Assembly: GCA_947303255.1 (NCBI GenBank) | Contig: CAMYXL010000010.1 | Location: forward strand, 1 to 53,041 | Direction of reading: 5' to 3' | DNA from: an uncultured Clostridia bacterium | GTDB lineage: Bacteria > Bacillota > Clostridia > Saccharofermentanales > Saccharofermentanaceae | DNA length: 53,041 nt | Notes under the pieces: model-generated | Told to the model about the DNA's origin: nothing | What the model saw: only the letters and a program-made list of their open reading frames with translations | Database searches by the model: none | Program-made: the position numbers and the translations under genes | Shown here: in pieces, positions 24,601 to 34,257 of the stretch | Layout of the letters: the number at the start of each line of letters is the position of its first letter | Numbering within the stretch: the first letter of the stretch is position 1

Positions 24601-25537
24601 TTTTACACATATTCCCGTTTTATTTAATGAATGTATGGATGCTCTGTGCATCAAGCCTTCGGGCGTCTACGTAGACTGTACGGCAGGCGGCGGAGGACAC
24701 AGCATGGGTATCCTGGAAAGGCTTTCTTCCGACGGTCTTCTTATCTCTCTTGATAAGGATGACGAAGCACTTGCAACCTGCCGCAGAAAAGCAGAGGGCA
24801 AAGCTAACTGGAAGATAGTCAAATCTGATTTTTCTAAGATCGATGAGGTCTTGGAGGAATTGAACCTTGAAAAGGTAGACGGAATTCTTGCTGATCTCGG
24901 TGTTTCTTCTCACCAGATCGATACGGATGAGAGAGGTTTCTCTTATGCCAAGGACGGTCCTCTTGATATGAGGATGGATACGACTCAGGAACTTGATGCT
25001 TCAGTAGTCGTAAACACTTATTCCGAGGCTGATCTTACAAGAATATTCCGTCTCTACGGAGAAGAGAGATTCGCAGGAAGGATCGCAGCAGGGATCGTAA
25101 GAGACAGAGAAAAAGAACCTTTTACAAGAACTGTTGAACTGGCAGGAAAGATTGCATCGTATGTACCGGGTAAGGCCAGAAACGAAGACCAGCATCCGGC
25201 AAGAAGATGCTTCCAAGCCATAAGGATCGAAGTGAATCACGAACTTGAATCTGTCGAGAGGCTTTTGGATGTGGGACCTAAGCTTCTTAAGGACGGAGGA
25301 AGGATGGCAGTTATCTCCTTCCATTCGCTCGAGGACAGGATCGTAAAAGAAAAGTTCAGAGAACATGCTTCTCCTTGTACTTGTCCAAAGAATTTTCCGG
25401 TTTGTGTGTGCGGAAAGATAAGTCTTGGAAAAGTAATAACAAATAAGCCTATTACGGCTTGCGAAGAAGAAATTAAAAACAATTCGAGAGCACATTGCTG
25501 TAAGCTCCGTGTTTTCGAGAAAACAGAAGTGAAGTAA
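24584..25537 (+). CDS. rsmH: 16S rRNA (cytosine(1402)-N4)-methyltransferase RsmH
   Basis: A 317-residue RsmH/MraW: HIPVLFNECMDAL, the SAM-binding VYVDCTAGGGGHS, GILADLGVSSHQID, the inserted helical domain (FRLYGEERFAGRIAAGIVRDRE) and FHSLEDRIVK near the C terminus. It methylates N4 of C1402 in the ribosomal P site. The ATG at 24584 lies within the end of mraZ, showing coupled translation. The 3' part contains a cluster of cysteines (CTCPKNFPVCVCGK) that is common in the family. Confidence 0.96.
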   Translation: MLKDSDFTHIPVLFNECMDALCIKPSGVYVDCTAGGGGHSMGILERLSSDGLLISLDKDDEALATCRRKAEGKANWKIVKSDFSKIDEVLEELNLEKVDGILADLGVSSHQIDTDERGFSYAKDGPLDMRMDTTQELDASVVVNTYSEADLTRIFRLYGEERFAGRIAAGIVRDREKEPFTRTVELAGKIASYVPGKARNEDQHPARRCFQAIRIEVNHELESVERLLDVGPKLLKDGGRMAVISFHSLEDRIVKEKFREHASPCTCPKNFPVCVCGKISLGKVITNKPITACEEEIKNNSRAHCCKLRVFEKTEVK

Positions 25538-25549
25538 TTGGAGGGTAAC

Positions 25550-26194
25550 GTGACTAAGAAGGCGGAGAGACATCAAGATTATGCTCTTGATATGTATGTA
25601 GATGAGGAATTAGACATAGAGAGCATCCTTTCCGAAGATAAGCCTGAATATCATTATTCGGACGGAAAGATGACTCTTGTCGAGAAGGGATATTATTCCC
25701 AGGACGAGGTTATGTCACGTACCTCAGATTTTAATAAGAACCATAAGTCCGGCAATAAGCTTGATACAGAGGCAAGAAAGAAGCTTTCCAGAAGAAACAG
25801 AAAGAGGACTATGCAGACTATATTTGCAGTTCTCATTATTGCTTTGGTAGGCATTTTCTTTGCACTCGTTCTCTATCCTCAGGCAGAACTTTCCGAGCTC
25901 AGCCGTGACAATTCGGATAAGAAGGATGAGATCTCCGAACTTAAAAAGGAGATCCTTGATGCAAAGGGTGAGTCAAACGGTGTTACTGATATGGACAGCA
26001 TCAGAGCACAGGCAATGGCTCTCGGAATGCAGGATCCTAATGCTAATCAGATCGTAAATATACCTATGCCGGGTTCTGACAGACTTGTATCCGTTGCTGC
26101 CGGAGACTCAGACAGAGTTGATGTTAATGAAGTTGAGGCAGCTATGAAGAAACTCGTGGAGTATTACCACGACAAAGGATCAGAGAATAATTGA
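25550..26194 (+). CDS. FtsL-like division protein
   Basis: A 214-residue bitopic protein: about 90 cytoplasmic residues, one membrane segment (MQTIFAVLIIALVGIFFALVLYPQ), then a coiled coil (LSELSRDNSDKKDEISELKKEILDAKGE) and a C-terminal tail. Position between rsmH and the class B PBP and this topology identify it as FtsL/DivIC-like. It would stabilise the FtsQ-FtsL-FtsB complex that activates the SEDS-PBP pair. It starts at GTG 25550, four to five bases after GGAGGG. The cytoplasmic part is longer than usual. Confidence 0.82.
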   Translation: MTKKAERHQDYALDMYVDEELDIESILSEDKPEYHYSDGKMTLVEKGYYSQDEVMSRTSDFNKNHKSGNKLDTEARKKLSRRNRKRTMQTIFAVLIIALVGIFFALVLYPQAELSELSRDNSDKKDEISELKKEILDAKGESNGVTDMDSIRAQAMALGMQDPNANQIVNIPMPGSDRLVSVAAGDSDRVDVNEVEAAMKKLVEYYHDKGSENN

Positions 26195-26211
26195 CGGGCA
26201 GGTCAGAAGGT

Positions 26212-28545
26212 ATGGAAAATACAAGCAGATATAACGAAAGGTCTTCCAAGGTTTTGCTTTGCATTGCTTGGGGACTTTTGACAATATTCGGGTTCTATCT
26301 CATCTTTAATCTTTATATAGTCTCGGTAAAGGAGCATGATGTCCATGCCAAGGCTGCGGGTGAGACTCAGTGGAAGTTTCTTACGTACTCTGCTGAAAGA
26401 GGATTGATCTATGATGCGAACGGTTACCAACTCGCATCCAATACTTATGACTACACGATGGTTTGTACTCCTAAGAACGTTGTAAGTGATCCTGATGATG
26501 CAAGTAAGAAAGTATCCCGTGATGAGATCATCGATTACTTTGTTTCCATACTCGAGATCGACAGACAAAAACTCGAAGAGTCCATCCCTGTAGATCCTAC
26601 TGATACCAGTGATCCTCTTGTAAAACTTGGCGGTAAGGACGTATGCCGTAATATACCTGCCGAGAAAAAAGAGATCCTTGTTAAGTATATCAAGGAACAT
26701 GACATCGGAGGTATCACTTTCGTTGCTGTTCCTCAGAGATATTATAACTACGGTAACTTTGCTTCCCAGATCCTCGGTTATGCAAAAAATAACGGTGACG
26801 GACTTAACGGAATCATCGGTCTTGAAGCATATTATAACGACCTTCTTTCAGGTTATGACGGCTACAGATATGCTGAGGTAGATGCGAGGACCGAAGGTGT
26901 TCTTCCTTATGCTGCACCTGTAGTTGCAGACCCTGTAGACGGTAAGAGCCTTATCCTTAACATTGACGTTAATATCCAGCAGATCGCTGAGGAAGCATGC
27001 CGTGATGCATACGATAAATATGCTCCTAGAGAGGGATGCTGCTGTATCGTTATGAATCCTAATACGGGTGCTGTTCTTGCTATGGCATCGATGCCTGACT
27101 ACGACCTTAACGATCCGTACGGCATGCCATACGGAATGCAGGAATACGACTGGAACACGATGACAGAAGACGAGAAGGTCGAGTATCTTATCGGTGATGT
27201 ATGGCGTAACAGATGTATCTCTGATACGTACGAGCCTGGTTCAACATTTAAGTCACTTACGACAGCCATCGCTTTTGAAGAGAATCTCTACAAAGAAGAC
27301 GATATGTTCAGTGATGCTCCTATCCAGGTAACTGATATCGATACGATCTCCTGCTGGATGCAGAAATCATACGGATATAACCATGGTACTGAGACACTCG
27401 CTGAAGGTTTCCAGCAGTCATGTAACCCGGTATTCGTTCAGATGGCGTATACCATCGGTCTTAACAAGTACTATGATTACGTTCATACGTTCGGTTTTTA
27501 CGAGCCTACAGGTATCGATCTTCCTGCTGAGGGAGTAGGTATCTTCCACACCGATCCGAGCCTTGTTGATATGGCATGTCTGTCCTTCGGTGAGTCTGCA
27601 ACGGTTACACCTATCCAGCTCATTAACGCATACTGCGCTATCATTAACGGCGGTGATCTGATGGTTCCTCATATCGTTAAATACGTAACTGATTCAGAGG
27701 GCAACATCGTTGATGAGATCGAGCCTGAAGTTATTAGAACGATATTCTCTGATGAGACATGTGCGAGAGTTCGTACACTTATGGAACAGGTTGTTAAAGA
27801 CGGTACCGGTACAGCAGGTCAGGTTCCGGGCTACTCAGTTGCCGGTAAGACATCTACATCAACTATCGATGTCGGTGAAGAAAAAGGTATGCACGTTTTG
27901 TCATTCTCCTGTTACGCTCCGTCTTATGATCCGCAGATCGCAGTTCTCTTCGTTTTGAATAAGCCTGAAGACAAATCAGTTGGTTCATCTGTTGCAGCTT
28001 CCTACGCAGCCCAGGTTGTTCAGGGAACACTTTCTTACATGGGTGTAGAGAGAATTTTCGATGAGAAAGAATATGACAAGATGCTCATTAAGTATTATGT
28101 TCAGCCTGTAGTAGGAATGCCTGTATCCCAGGCAAGTTCCACCATCGGTCCTAACGGAATCAAGACCATCAATGCTACTCCTGATATGACTCCTGATACT
28201 ATCGTAGGATTTACATATCCGGGCACTGAGGCAACATTGTACAGCACGGGTATCGTTATCCTTTATCCTGAGAATGCGACTGAAGAAGATATGCTTCATA
28301 CGACAGTGCCGCAACTTAACGGTAAAAATGCCGTAGAATGTATGCAGACGTTGAAGGACATGAACCTCAACTGTAATATCGAGGGCGATGTAAAGGGCAT
28401 CTGTGTAGCCCAGTCCAAAGATGTGGGAACCCAACTTCTGGCAGGTGAGATAATCACTGTTACTCTCCAGGATCCTTCTGAGCCGACACCTGCGCCGACA
28501 GAGGAAGAGGGAGAATCGGAAGACACTGCTCAAAATGAGGGTTAA
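26212..28545 (+). CDS. Class B penicillin-binding protein with C-terminal PASTA domains (FtsI/SpoVD type)
   Basis: A 777-residue transpeptidase: one N-terminal membrane anchor, a PBP dimer domain, and the catalytic domain with SxxK as STFK (EPGSTFKSLTTA), SxN as SCN (FQQSCNPVF) and the third motif as GKTSTS, where KTG is the more usual form. Two PASTA domains follow in the last 150 residues. It cross-links peptidoglycan at the septum (PBP2x-like) or in spore cortex (SpoVD); which cannot be decided here. The start at ATG 26212 follows AGAAGG; an upstream TTG is possible. Confidence 0.93.
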   Translation: MENTSRYNERSSKVLLCIAWGLLTIFGFYLIFNLYIVSVKEHDVHAKAAGETQWKFLTYSAERGLIYDANGYQLASNTYDYTMVCTPKNVVSDPDDASKKVSRDEIIDYFVSILEIDRQKLEESIPVDPTDTSDPLVKLGGKDVCRNIPAEKKEILVKYIKEHDIGGITFVAVPQRYYNYGNFASQILGYAKNNGDGLNGIIGLEAYYNDLLSGYDGYRYAEVDARTEGVLPYAAPVVADPVDGKSLILNIDVNIQQIAEEACRDAYDKYAPREGCCCIVMNPNTGAVLAMASMPDYDLNDPYGMPYGMQEYDWNTMTEDEKVEYLIGDVWRNRCISDTYEPGSTFKSLTTAIAFEENLYKEDDMFSDAPIQVTDIDTISCWMQKSYGYNHGTETLAEGFQQSCNPVFVQMAYTIGLNKYYDYVHTFGFYEPTGIDLPAEGVGIFHTDPSLVDMACLSFGESATVTPIQLINAYCAIINGGDLMVPHIVKYVTDSEGNIVDEIEPEVIRTIFSDETCARVRTLMEQVVKDGTGTAGQVPGYSVAGKTSTSTIDVGEEKGMHVLSFSCYAPSYDPQIAVLFVLNKPEDKSVGSSVAASYAAQVVQGTLSYMGVERIFDEKEYDKMLIKYYVQPVVGMPVSQASSTIGPNGIKTINATPDMTPDTIVGFTYPGTEATLYSTGIVILYPENATEEDMLHTTVPQLNGKNAVECMQTLKDMNLNCNIEGDVKGICVAQSKDVGTQLLAGEIITVTLQDPSEPTPAPTEEEGESEDTAQNEG

Positions 28546-28561
28546 GTTTTTTTGAAATTTG

Positions 28562-28587
28562 GGGATAATGGAGAAACGAATTATCCC
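28562..28587. other. Inverted repeat between the PBP gene and murE
   Basis: Perfect eight-base arms GGGATAAT / ATTATCCC around a 10-base loop, with no T tract. It lies in the 92-base gap ahead of murE; a TATAAT follows at 28598-28603 without a good -35. Could be an RNA processing site or an operator of an internal promoter. Confidence 0.4.
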
Positions 28588-28637
28588 ATACTTATATTAT
28601 AATAAATGTATTTGTGTGATATGGGGGACGTGTATTA

Positions 28638-30158
28638 ATGGCAATGCTGTTGTCTACGTTGCTTAACGGTGTTGAATATAGACTGATAAAAGGTTCTTTA
28701 TCCTCTCGTGTCGTTTCTATCGAAAACGACTCCCGCAAGGTCGGTGCAGGAAGCCTTTTTGTAGCAATAATCGGAGCTAAGAGCGACGGTCATGATTTTA
28801 TCTACAGAGCATGCGAGACTGGTGCTTCCTGTATAGTTGTTGACCGCAGAAGAAACGGTTATTCCGATGAGGAGATAATCGAGAATTCCAAAGATTACAA
28901 TGCGACCATCATCGAGATGGAGGATACCAGAATTGCAATAGCCAGGCTTTGCGCTCAGTTCTACGGACATCCTGAAGACCGTCTTAACCTTCTCGGTATT
29001 ACCGGAACAAAGGGTAAGACCACGACTGCTTTCATGGTCTATGAGATCTTGAAGCATGATGAGGAAAAGGCAGGTCTTATCGGAACAGTCTGCAACATCA
29101 TCAACGGCGAGAAGCAGGCAACATGCAGAACAACTCCTGAATCACTTGATATCTACAGGATCCTTAACGAGATGGCAGTTAAGAAAACTGACAGCTGCGT
29201 TATGGAAGTTTCCTCCCACGGACTTAAGTTCAACAGAGTTTTCGGACTTCGTTTTGACGTGGGATGTTTTACAAACTTTTTCGAAGATCATATCGGTCCT
29301 GAAGATCATCCTGATCTCGAAGATTATTTCCAGAGCAAACTCAAACTTTTCGACAACTCCAGGATCGCTGTCGTAAACAGCGACTGCAATGAGGCGGGAA
29401 GAATTTTCGATTATGCATCAAAGAGATGCACTACATATACCTACGGACTTACGGATAAGAGTGACTGCTATGCAACAGGCATCGAGATCACCATGAGAAA
29501 CGGAGTCGTAGGAACCAAATTCGAACTTCAGAGCCCTTGGTATGAGGGTGAAGTCTTTGTATCTATCCCTGGTGAATTCAACGTCTACAACGCACTTTGC
29601 GCTATCTGCGTCGCAGGTGTTCTGAAGATCGATTTTGAGGTCGTTAAGAGCGCACTTGCGGAAGTAAAAGTTCCTGGAAGAATGCAGCCTGTTAAGAACA
29701 AAATGGGCATCTCGATATTGGTCGATTATGCTCACAATGCTGCAAGTCTTGAAAGCGTTCTTAAGTCCGTAAGACCATACTGCAAGGGAAAGATCATATC
29801 GCTGTTCGGATGCGGAGGAAACAGAAGTAAAGTCAGACGTTTTGAGATGGGTGAAGTATCCGGTAACTATGCAGACTACACCATCATCACTTCCGACAAT
29901 CCGAGAAACGAAGAACCAATGGATATCATCAACGATATAGTTGTGGGAATGAAGAAAACAGAAGGCGAGTTCGAGATTGAGCCTGACAGAAGGACCGCGA
30001 TCGCCAAGGCGCTTAAGATGGCACAGAAAGGCGATTTTGTGATCATTGCGGGCAAAGGCCACGAAGACTATCAGGAATTCGAAGACGGCCGCAGAGAATA
30101 TTTTGAGGATGCGGTAGTTGCTTCGGAAGCTGTTGCCGTAATGGAGGAGAACTTGTGA
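28638..30158 (+). CDS. murE: UDP-MurNAc-tripeptide synthetase MurE, meso-diaminopimelate type
   Basis: A 506-residue Mur ligase with the ATP-binding GITGTKGKTTTAFM, the central VMEVSSHGL block and C-terminal SDNPRNEEP. The DNPR motif marks enzymes that add meso-diaminopimelate rather than lysine, so the organism's peptidoglycan is predicted to be of the DAP type. It follows the PBP gene after a 92-base gap and overlaps murF by four bases (GTGA). Confidence 0.95.
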   Translation: MAMLLSTLLNGVEYRLIKGSLSSRVVSIENDSRKVGAGSLFVAIIGAKSDGHDFIYRACETGASCIVVDRRRNGYSDEEIIENSKDYNATIIEMEDTRIAIARLCAQFYGHPEDRLNLLGITGTKGKTTTAFMVYEILKHDEEKAGLIGTVCNIINGEKQATCRTTPESLDIYRILNEMAVKKTDSCVMEVSSHGLKFNRVFGLRFDVGCFTNFFEDHIGPEDHPDLEDYFQSKLKLFDNSRIAVVNSDCNEAGRIFDYASKRCTTYTYGLTDKSDCYATGIEITMRNGVVGTKFELQSPWYEGEVFVSIPGEFNVYNALCAICVAGVLKIDFEVVKSALAEVKVPGRMQPVKNKMGISILVDYAHNAASLESVLKSVRPYCKGKIISLFGCGGNRSKVRRFEMGEVSGNYADYTIITSDNPRNEEPMDIINDIVVGMKKTEGEFEIEPDRRTAIAKALKMAQKGDFVIIAGKGHEDYQEFEDGRREYFEDAVVASEAVAVMEENL

Positions 30159-31591
30159 ATCAGATGTTTTCGCTTGAGGAGATAATCTCCGCAGTAAACG
30201 GAAAACTTATTATAGGATCCGATTGTAAGATGAATGAACCTGTATATGTTTCAGGTGTTTCAAAGGATACAAGAACAATTGAACCGGGACAGATGTATGT
30301 GGCTTTGGTAGGAGAGAATTTCGACGGTCATTCATTCTGTAATATGGCTCTCGAGAAGGGTGCATCACTTCTTCTCGTTAGTGACATAAGTTACCTCCCG
30401 ACAAAGTGCCTTGCAGTTCTCGTAGATGATACCAGAGTTGCTCTGGGACTTCTCGCCAGACACTACAGATTTAAGATCGGTGCTAAGGTTATCGCAGTAA
30501 CCGGTTCCGTCGGTAAGACATCCACCAGAGAGATGATCGCTGCAGGTCTTGATAAGTCCTTTAAGGTTTATTCCACAAAGGCAAATCTCAATAATGATAT
30601 CGGTCTTCCTATGACCATCTTATCAGCACCTATCGACACTGAAGTTCTCGTTCTCGAGATGGGTATGAGACTTAGAGGTGAGATCTCTTATCTTACTTCC
30701 ATCGCTTGTCCTGACATAGCAGTTATCACTAATGTAGGCTTTTCTCATATCGAGCGCCTCGGATCACAAAAAGAGATCTTGCTTGCTAAGTTCGAGATTA
30801 CAGAAGGACTTGTAGCCGGAGGAGTTCTCGCGTTGAACGGTGATGATAAGTTCCTTTCTGATTATGCTCTCGAGAATATTACGATCGCTAATCTTGTTGC
30901 TTCTTCGAATATCACGAAAGATGTTTCACCGAATAACTACGGTATCTGCGTAAAGGCAGAAAATATCGCGATAAGTCCTTCGATGACCAGCTTTGACATC
31001 GACATCAAGACAACTAAGACTACACATATCATCAAGGATGTTGTCGTTAACGCACCTGGTGTTCATCACGTCAGAAATGCAACGTTCGCGTTTATCTGTG
31101 CAGCTGCTTTGAACGCTGATTTTGAGAAGGTGAAGGAAGGTATCGCTTCCTATGAGCCGATGGCAGGAAGAGGAGCAGTTCTTGAAGGCGATAAGATCAC
31201 CGTTATCGATGATGCTTATAACGCAGCTCCTGAATCCATGGAACTTTCTTTTTCGAACCTTGATATCATCGGTAAGGGAAGAAAGATCGCTGTATTGGGC
31301 GGCATGCTCGAGCTCGGTGACTATGCTCCTATGCTTCATGAGAAAGTCGGTAAGAGCGCAGGTTCCTATAACTTTGATAAGATCTTCCTCATGGGAGATA
31401 ACAAAGATGACTTCATTAACGGACTTTTGAGCGAAGATAAAGATTCCTGCTATGAAGTTTTCGATAATATTTCCGATTTGGAGAAAAGTTTGAGAGAATA
31501 TATAACTGATGGGGATACGATCCTCTTCAAAGCGTCCAATGCGTTCGGCTTCCAGAAGCTCGCGAGGACAATAAGTGAGGAATTGAACTAA
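30155..31591 (+). CDS. murF: UDP-MurNAc-pentapeptide synthetase MurF
   Basis: A 478-residue Mur ligase with AVTGSVGKTSTREMIAAGL as the ATP motif, NLNNDIGLPMTIL, LEMGMRLRGEI and the C-terminal DAYNAAPESM block that identifies MurF. It adds D-Ala-D-Ala to the muropeptide precursor. Start is GTG 30155, six bases after GGAGGA. The next gene starts right after its stop; mraY and murD, usual neighbours in this position, are absent. Confidence 0.95.
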   Translation: MNQMFSLEEIISAVNGKLIIGSDCKMNEPVYVSGVSKDTRTIEPGQMYVALVGENFDGHSFCNMALEKGASLLLVSDISYLPTKCLAVLVDDTRVALGLLARHYRFKIGAKVIAVTGSVGKTSTREMIAAGLDKSFKVYSTKANLNNDIGLPMTILSAPIDTEVLVLEMGMRLRGEISYLTSIACPDIAVITNVGFSHIERLGSQKEILLAKFEITEGLVAGGVLALNGDDKFLSDYALENITIANLVASSNITKDVSPNNYGICVKAENIAISPSMTSFDIDIKTTKTTHIIKDVVVNAPGVHHVRNATFAFICAAALNADFEKVKEGIASYEPMAGRGAVLEGDKITVIDDAYNAAPESMELSFSNLDIIGKGRKIAVLGGMLELGDYAPMLHEKVGKSAGSYNFDKIFLMGDNKDDFINGLLSEDKDSCYEVFDNISDLEKSLREYITDGDTILFKASNAFGFQKLARTISEELN

Positions 31592-33148
31592 GTGGTAAGT
31601 AACAGGCCTGACAATGGTAAAAAACCTCAGGGTATGAATGTCGGAAAGAAACCTTCCGACAAGCGTCGCCGCGCACCTGATAAGAAGGCACGTCCAAGTG
31701 GCGCTCCGAAGCAGGCCAAGCCTACAAAACCGATCGATAATAATCCTTCTCCGGAGGTATCGAAAACATCCGAAGTCGATGAATATCTTAAGGAAAGAAT
31801 TCCTGCAAAAAAAGAAAAACACGATAAGCCGGTAACTGAAAAAATCCAGGAAAATCTCATCAACGATGCTCTCATCTATGATGACGAGAAACCTGTGTTT
31901 AAGCTTCGTGATCCGTCCTGGCAATCGAACATTCCGCTCGTATTATTCCTTTTCGCGATCGTAGTTTACGGACTTATAGTTTTGTATTCCGTATCTGCAC
32001 CTGCAGGTTACATCAACTCAAAACTTACAAGTTCCGCGTTCTTTGTATTTTCACAGCTTAAGTTTACGTTGGTCGGACTTGCACTTTGTATAGTGGTTAA
32101 CTTCATCCCGATCGACTTTTTTAAGAACAGACTTATCATGGTCGCAGCCTACGCGGCGAGTGCGGGACTTATCATCGTAACCGCATTGTTCGGTGCGGAG
32201 AAGCAGGGTGCCCGTAGATGGCTTACTGTAGGAGGTACGGACTTCCAGACATCAGAGGTCTTCAAGATCTGTTTGGTCATCGTTCTTGCTATCTACAGAG
32301 TCATGATCTTAAATCTTCAGAAGAAGGGAAAACTCAAAGCATCTGATCCGAAGAACCAGTATCTCAAAGATGCATTCTTCGAATTCATCCTTCCTGTAGG
32401 AATGATCGTTTTTGTAGACGCGATCATCCTCGTTCAGCCACACCTTTCGTGCTTCCTTATCATCGGTGTTGTAACTTTCGTTTGCTTCCTCGTATCAGGT
32501 ATCAGACTTCGTTCGTGGATCATCGGAATGGGTTTTTATATCCTCGTTTTACTTGCAGTCGTTGCGGTAGTTTTCGCAGTTCCTAGCTTGAGGACAAAGG
32601 CACAGGATAAGATCGAGAAAAACTTCGCTCACGTTTTCAAGCGAGTAGATATCTATACTCAGGACGAAGATCAGGAAATGACCGATCAGGAAAAGGACGA
32701 ATCCTTGCAGGTTGACCGTGCTAAAGACGCCATTGGTTCAGGCGGATGGATGGGTACGGGCCTTGGCAATTCCAGATATAAATACTCATACGTTTCCGAG
32801 GCTCATAACGACTACATCTTCTCCATCTATGTAGAGGAGACCGGTATGGTCGGCGGAACGCTTTTGATACTGACATTCCTTCTGTTCCTGTTCATGGGAT
32901 TCAGAGTTGCATATAGAGCAAAAGACGTATTTTGCAGAATAATAGCTATAGGGTACACTTTCCTTATAGCTCTTGAGGCGATGTGGAATATCGGCGTTGA
33001 ACTTACCGTCCTTCCTGCAACGGGTATCACACTTCCGTTCTTCAGTTACGGCGGTACCGCGCAGATACTTCTCCTTTCAGGTTACGCGATGATCCTTTGC
33101 GTAGCAAGAAGCGGAGTTACGCCCAAGACTAAAAACGGAGGCAATTGA
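31592..33148 (+). CDS. ftsW: SEDS-family glycosyltransferase FtsW-like, with long basic N-terminal tail
   Basis: A 518-residue protein. The first 105 residues are disordered and rich in Lys, Pro and Arg, followed by about ten membrane segments with SEDS signatures (TSEVFKICLVI, a loop with DAIGSGGWMGTGLG, and VLPATGITLPFFSYGGTAQ). FtsW polymerises septal peptidoglycan with its PBP partner encoded upstream. Position between murF and murG is the usual ftsW or spoVE place. The cytoplasmic tail is unusual. Start GTG 31592, just after the murF stop. Confidence 0.88.
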   Translation: MVSNRPDNGKKPQGMNVGKKPSDKRRRAPDKKARPSGAPKQAKPTKPIDNNPSPEVSKTSEVDEYLKERIPAKKEKHDKPVTEKIQENLINDALIYDDEKPVFKLRDPSWQSNIPLVLFLFAIVVYGLIVLYSVSAPAGYINSKLTSSAFFVFSQLKFTLVGLALCIVVNFIPIDFFKNRLIMVAAYAASAGLIIVTALFGAEKQGARRWLTVGGTDFQTSEVFKICLVIVLAIYRVMILNLQKKGKLKASDPKNQYLKDAFFEFILPVGMIVFVDAIILVQPHLSCFLIIGVVTFVCFLVSGIRLRSWIIGMGFYILVLLAVVAVVFAVPSLRTKAQDKIEKNFAHVFKRVDIYTQDEDQEMTDQEKDESLQVDRAKDAIGSGGWMGTGLGNSRYKYSYVSEAHNDYIFSIYVEETGMVGGTLLILTFLLFLFMGFRVAYRAKDVFCRIIAIGYTFLIALEAMWNIGVELTVLPATGITLPFFSYGGTAQILLLSGYAMILCVARSGVTPKTKNGGN

Positions 33149-34257
33149 TGGCACTTAGATTTATAGCTGTAGGCGGCGGTACTTCAGGACATATCAATCC
33201 TGCGATAACGATCGCCGATGCTCTTAAGAAATACTACGGTGACAAGGGTGAAGATTGTGAGATCATCTTTGTCGGCAGAAGTGAAGGTCTTGAAGGAGAA
33301 CTTGTTCCCAAGGCCGGATATGAGTTTAAGAATATCACTGCAAAGCCTTTCCCTATGCGCCCGAGCATGAAGATGGTGAAGGCTTTTAAGGCGTTTAAGG
33401 AAGGCAGAAAGCAGTGCGATAAGATAATCGAGGAGTTTAGGCCGCATGCCGTTTTCGGAACAGGCGGATATGTATGTGCTCCTCTTATCTTTGCAGCAGA
33501 GAAGAGAAACATCCCTGTTATCCTTCACGAAGCTAACGCTTTTCCGGGAAGAGCAAACAAGATGCTCGGTAAGAAAGCTGATCTTGTTTTGACGGGTTTT
33601 CCTAATCAGGAGTCGATCTTTTCAAAGGCCGGAAAAGTAGTCTTTACCGGTAACCCGATAAGAAGCATCATAAAGACAGTAGACCGTAATGAATCCAGAA
33701 AAGCATTGGGTCTTTCTGATGATGATTTCCTTGTATTTGCCATGGGCGGCAGCCTCGGCTCGAAAACATTAAACGAATTCATGGTCGATGCAGCTTCAGA
33801 TGAGGAATTCAAGAACGCGAAGTTCGTCCTCGGAAGCGGTAAGCAGCAAAGCGGTGTTCTCGATAATGTAACCATCCCTGAAAATCTCACGGTCAAAACA
33901 TATATCGATAATCCGCAGACATACTTAAGTGCAGCAGATGTTTCCATAACAAGAGCAGGTGCGGTAACCTGTGCCGAAGTAGCAGCTATAGGTTCCTGTT
34001 CGGTCCTTGTTCCGTATCCGTTTGCAGCACATGATCATCAGACTTATAACGCACAGGCATTTGTTGATGTAGACGGTGCGATACTGGTTCCTGATGCTGA
34101 AGTAAAAGATAAGCTCAAGGGTGTTTTGAAAGATCTTTATTCTGATCCTCAAAAACGCGAAAACATGAGAGTAAACGCTAAAAAACTTGCAGTCCTTGAC
34201 TGTGATGAAAGAATAGCAAAAGCAATTGCAGAATTGTTGGAAAGCAAAAAGAAATGA
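33148..34257 (+). CDS. murG: UDP-GlcNAc transferase MurG (lipid II synthesis)
   Basis: A 369-residue GT28 glycosyltransferase: N-terminal glycine loop AVGGGTSGHINPA, GTGGYVCAPLIFAA, HEANAFPGRANK, then the C-terminal FAMGGSLGS and ITRAGAVTCAEVAAIG sugar-nucleotide site. It adds GlcNAc to lipid I on the inner membrane face. Overlaps ftsW by one base (TGATG) and the divIB gene by four bases. Confidence 0.96.
   Translation: MALRFIAVGGGTSGHINPAITIADALKKYYGDKGEDCEIIFVGRSEGLEGELVPKAGYEFKNITAKPFPMRPSMKMVKAFKAFKEGRKQCDKIIEEFRPHAVFGTGGYVCAPLIFAAEKRNIPVILHEANAFPGRANKMLGKKADLVLTGFPNQESIFSKAGKVVFTGNPIRSIIKTVDRNESRKALGLSDDDFLVFAMGGSLGSKTLNEFMVDAASDEEFKNAKFVLGSGKQQSGVLDNVTIPENLTVKTYIDNPQTYLSAADVSITRAGAVTCAEVAAIGSCSVLVPYPFAAHDHQTYNAQAFVDVDGAILVPDAEVKDKLKGVLKDLYSDPQKRENMRVNAKKLAVLDCDERIAKAIAELLESKKK

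Noticed and set aside
30926..31924. 332-codon open frame on the - strand across murF and ftsW
   Set aside because: Antisense shadow of two well-supported genes; composition rich in Cys, Arg and Ile, typical of reverse-frame noise.
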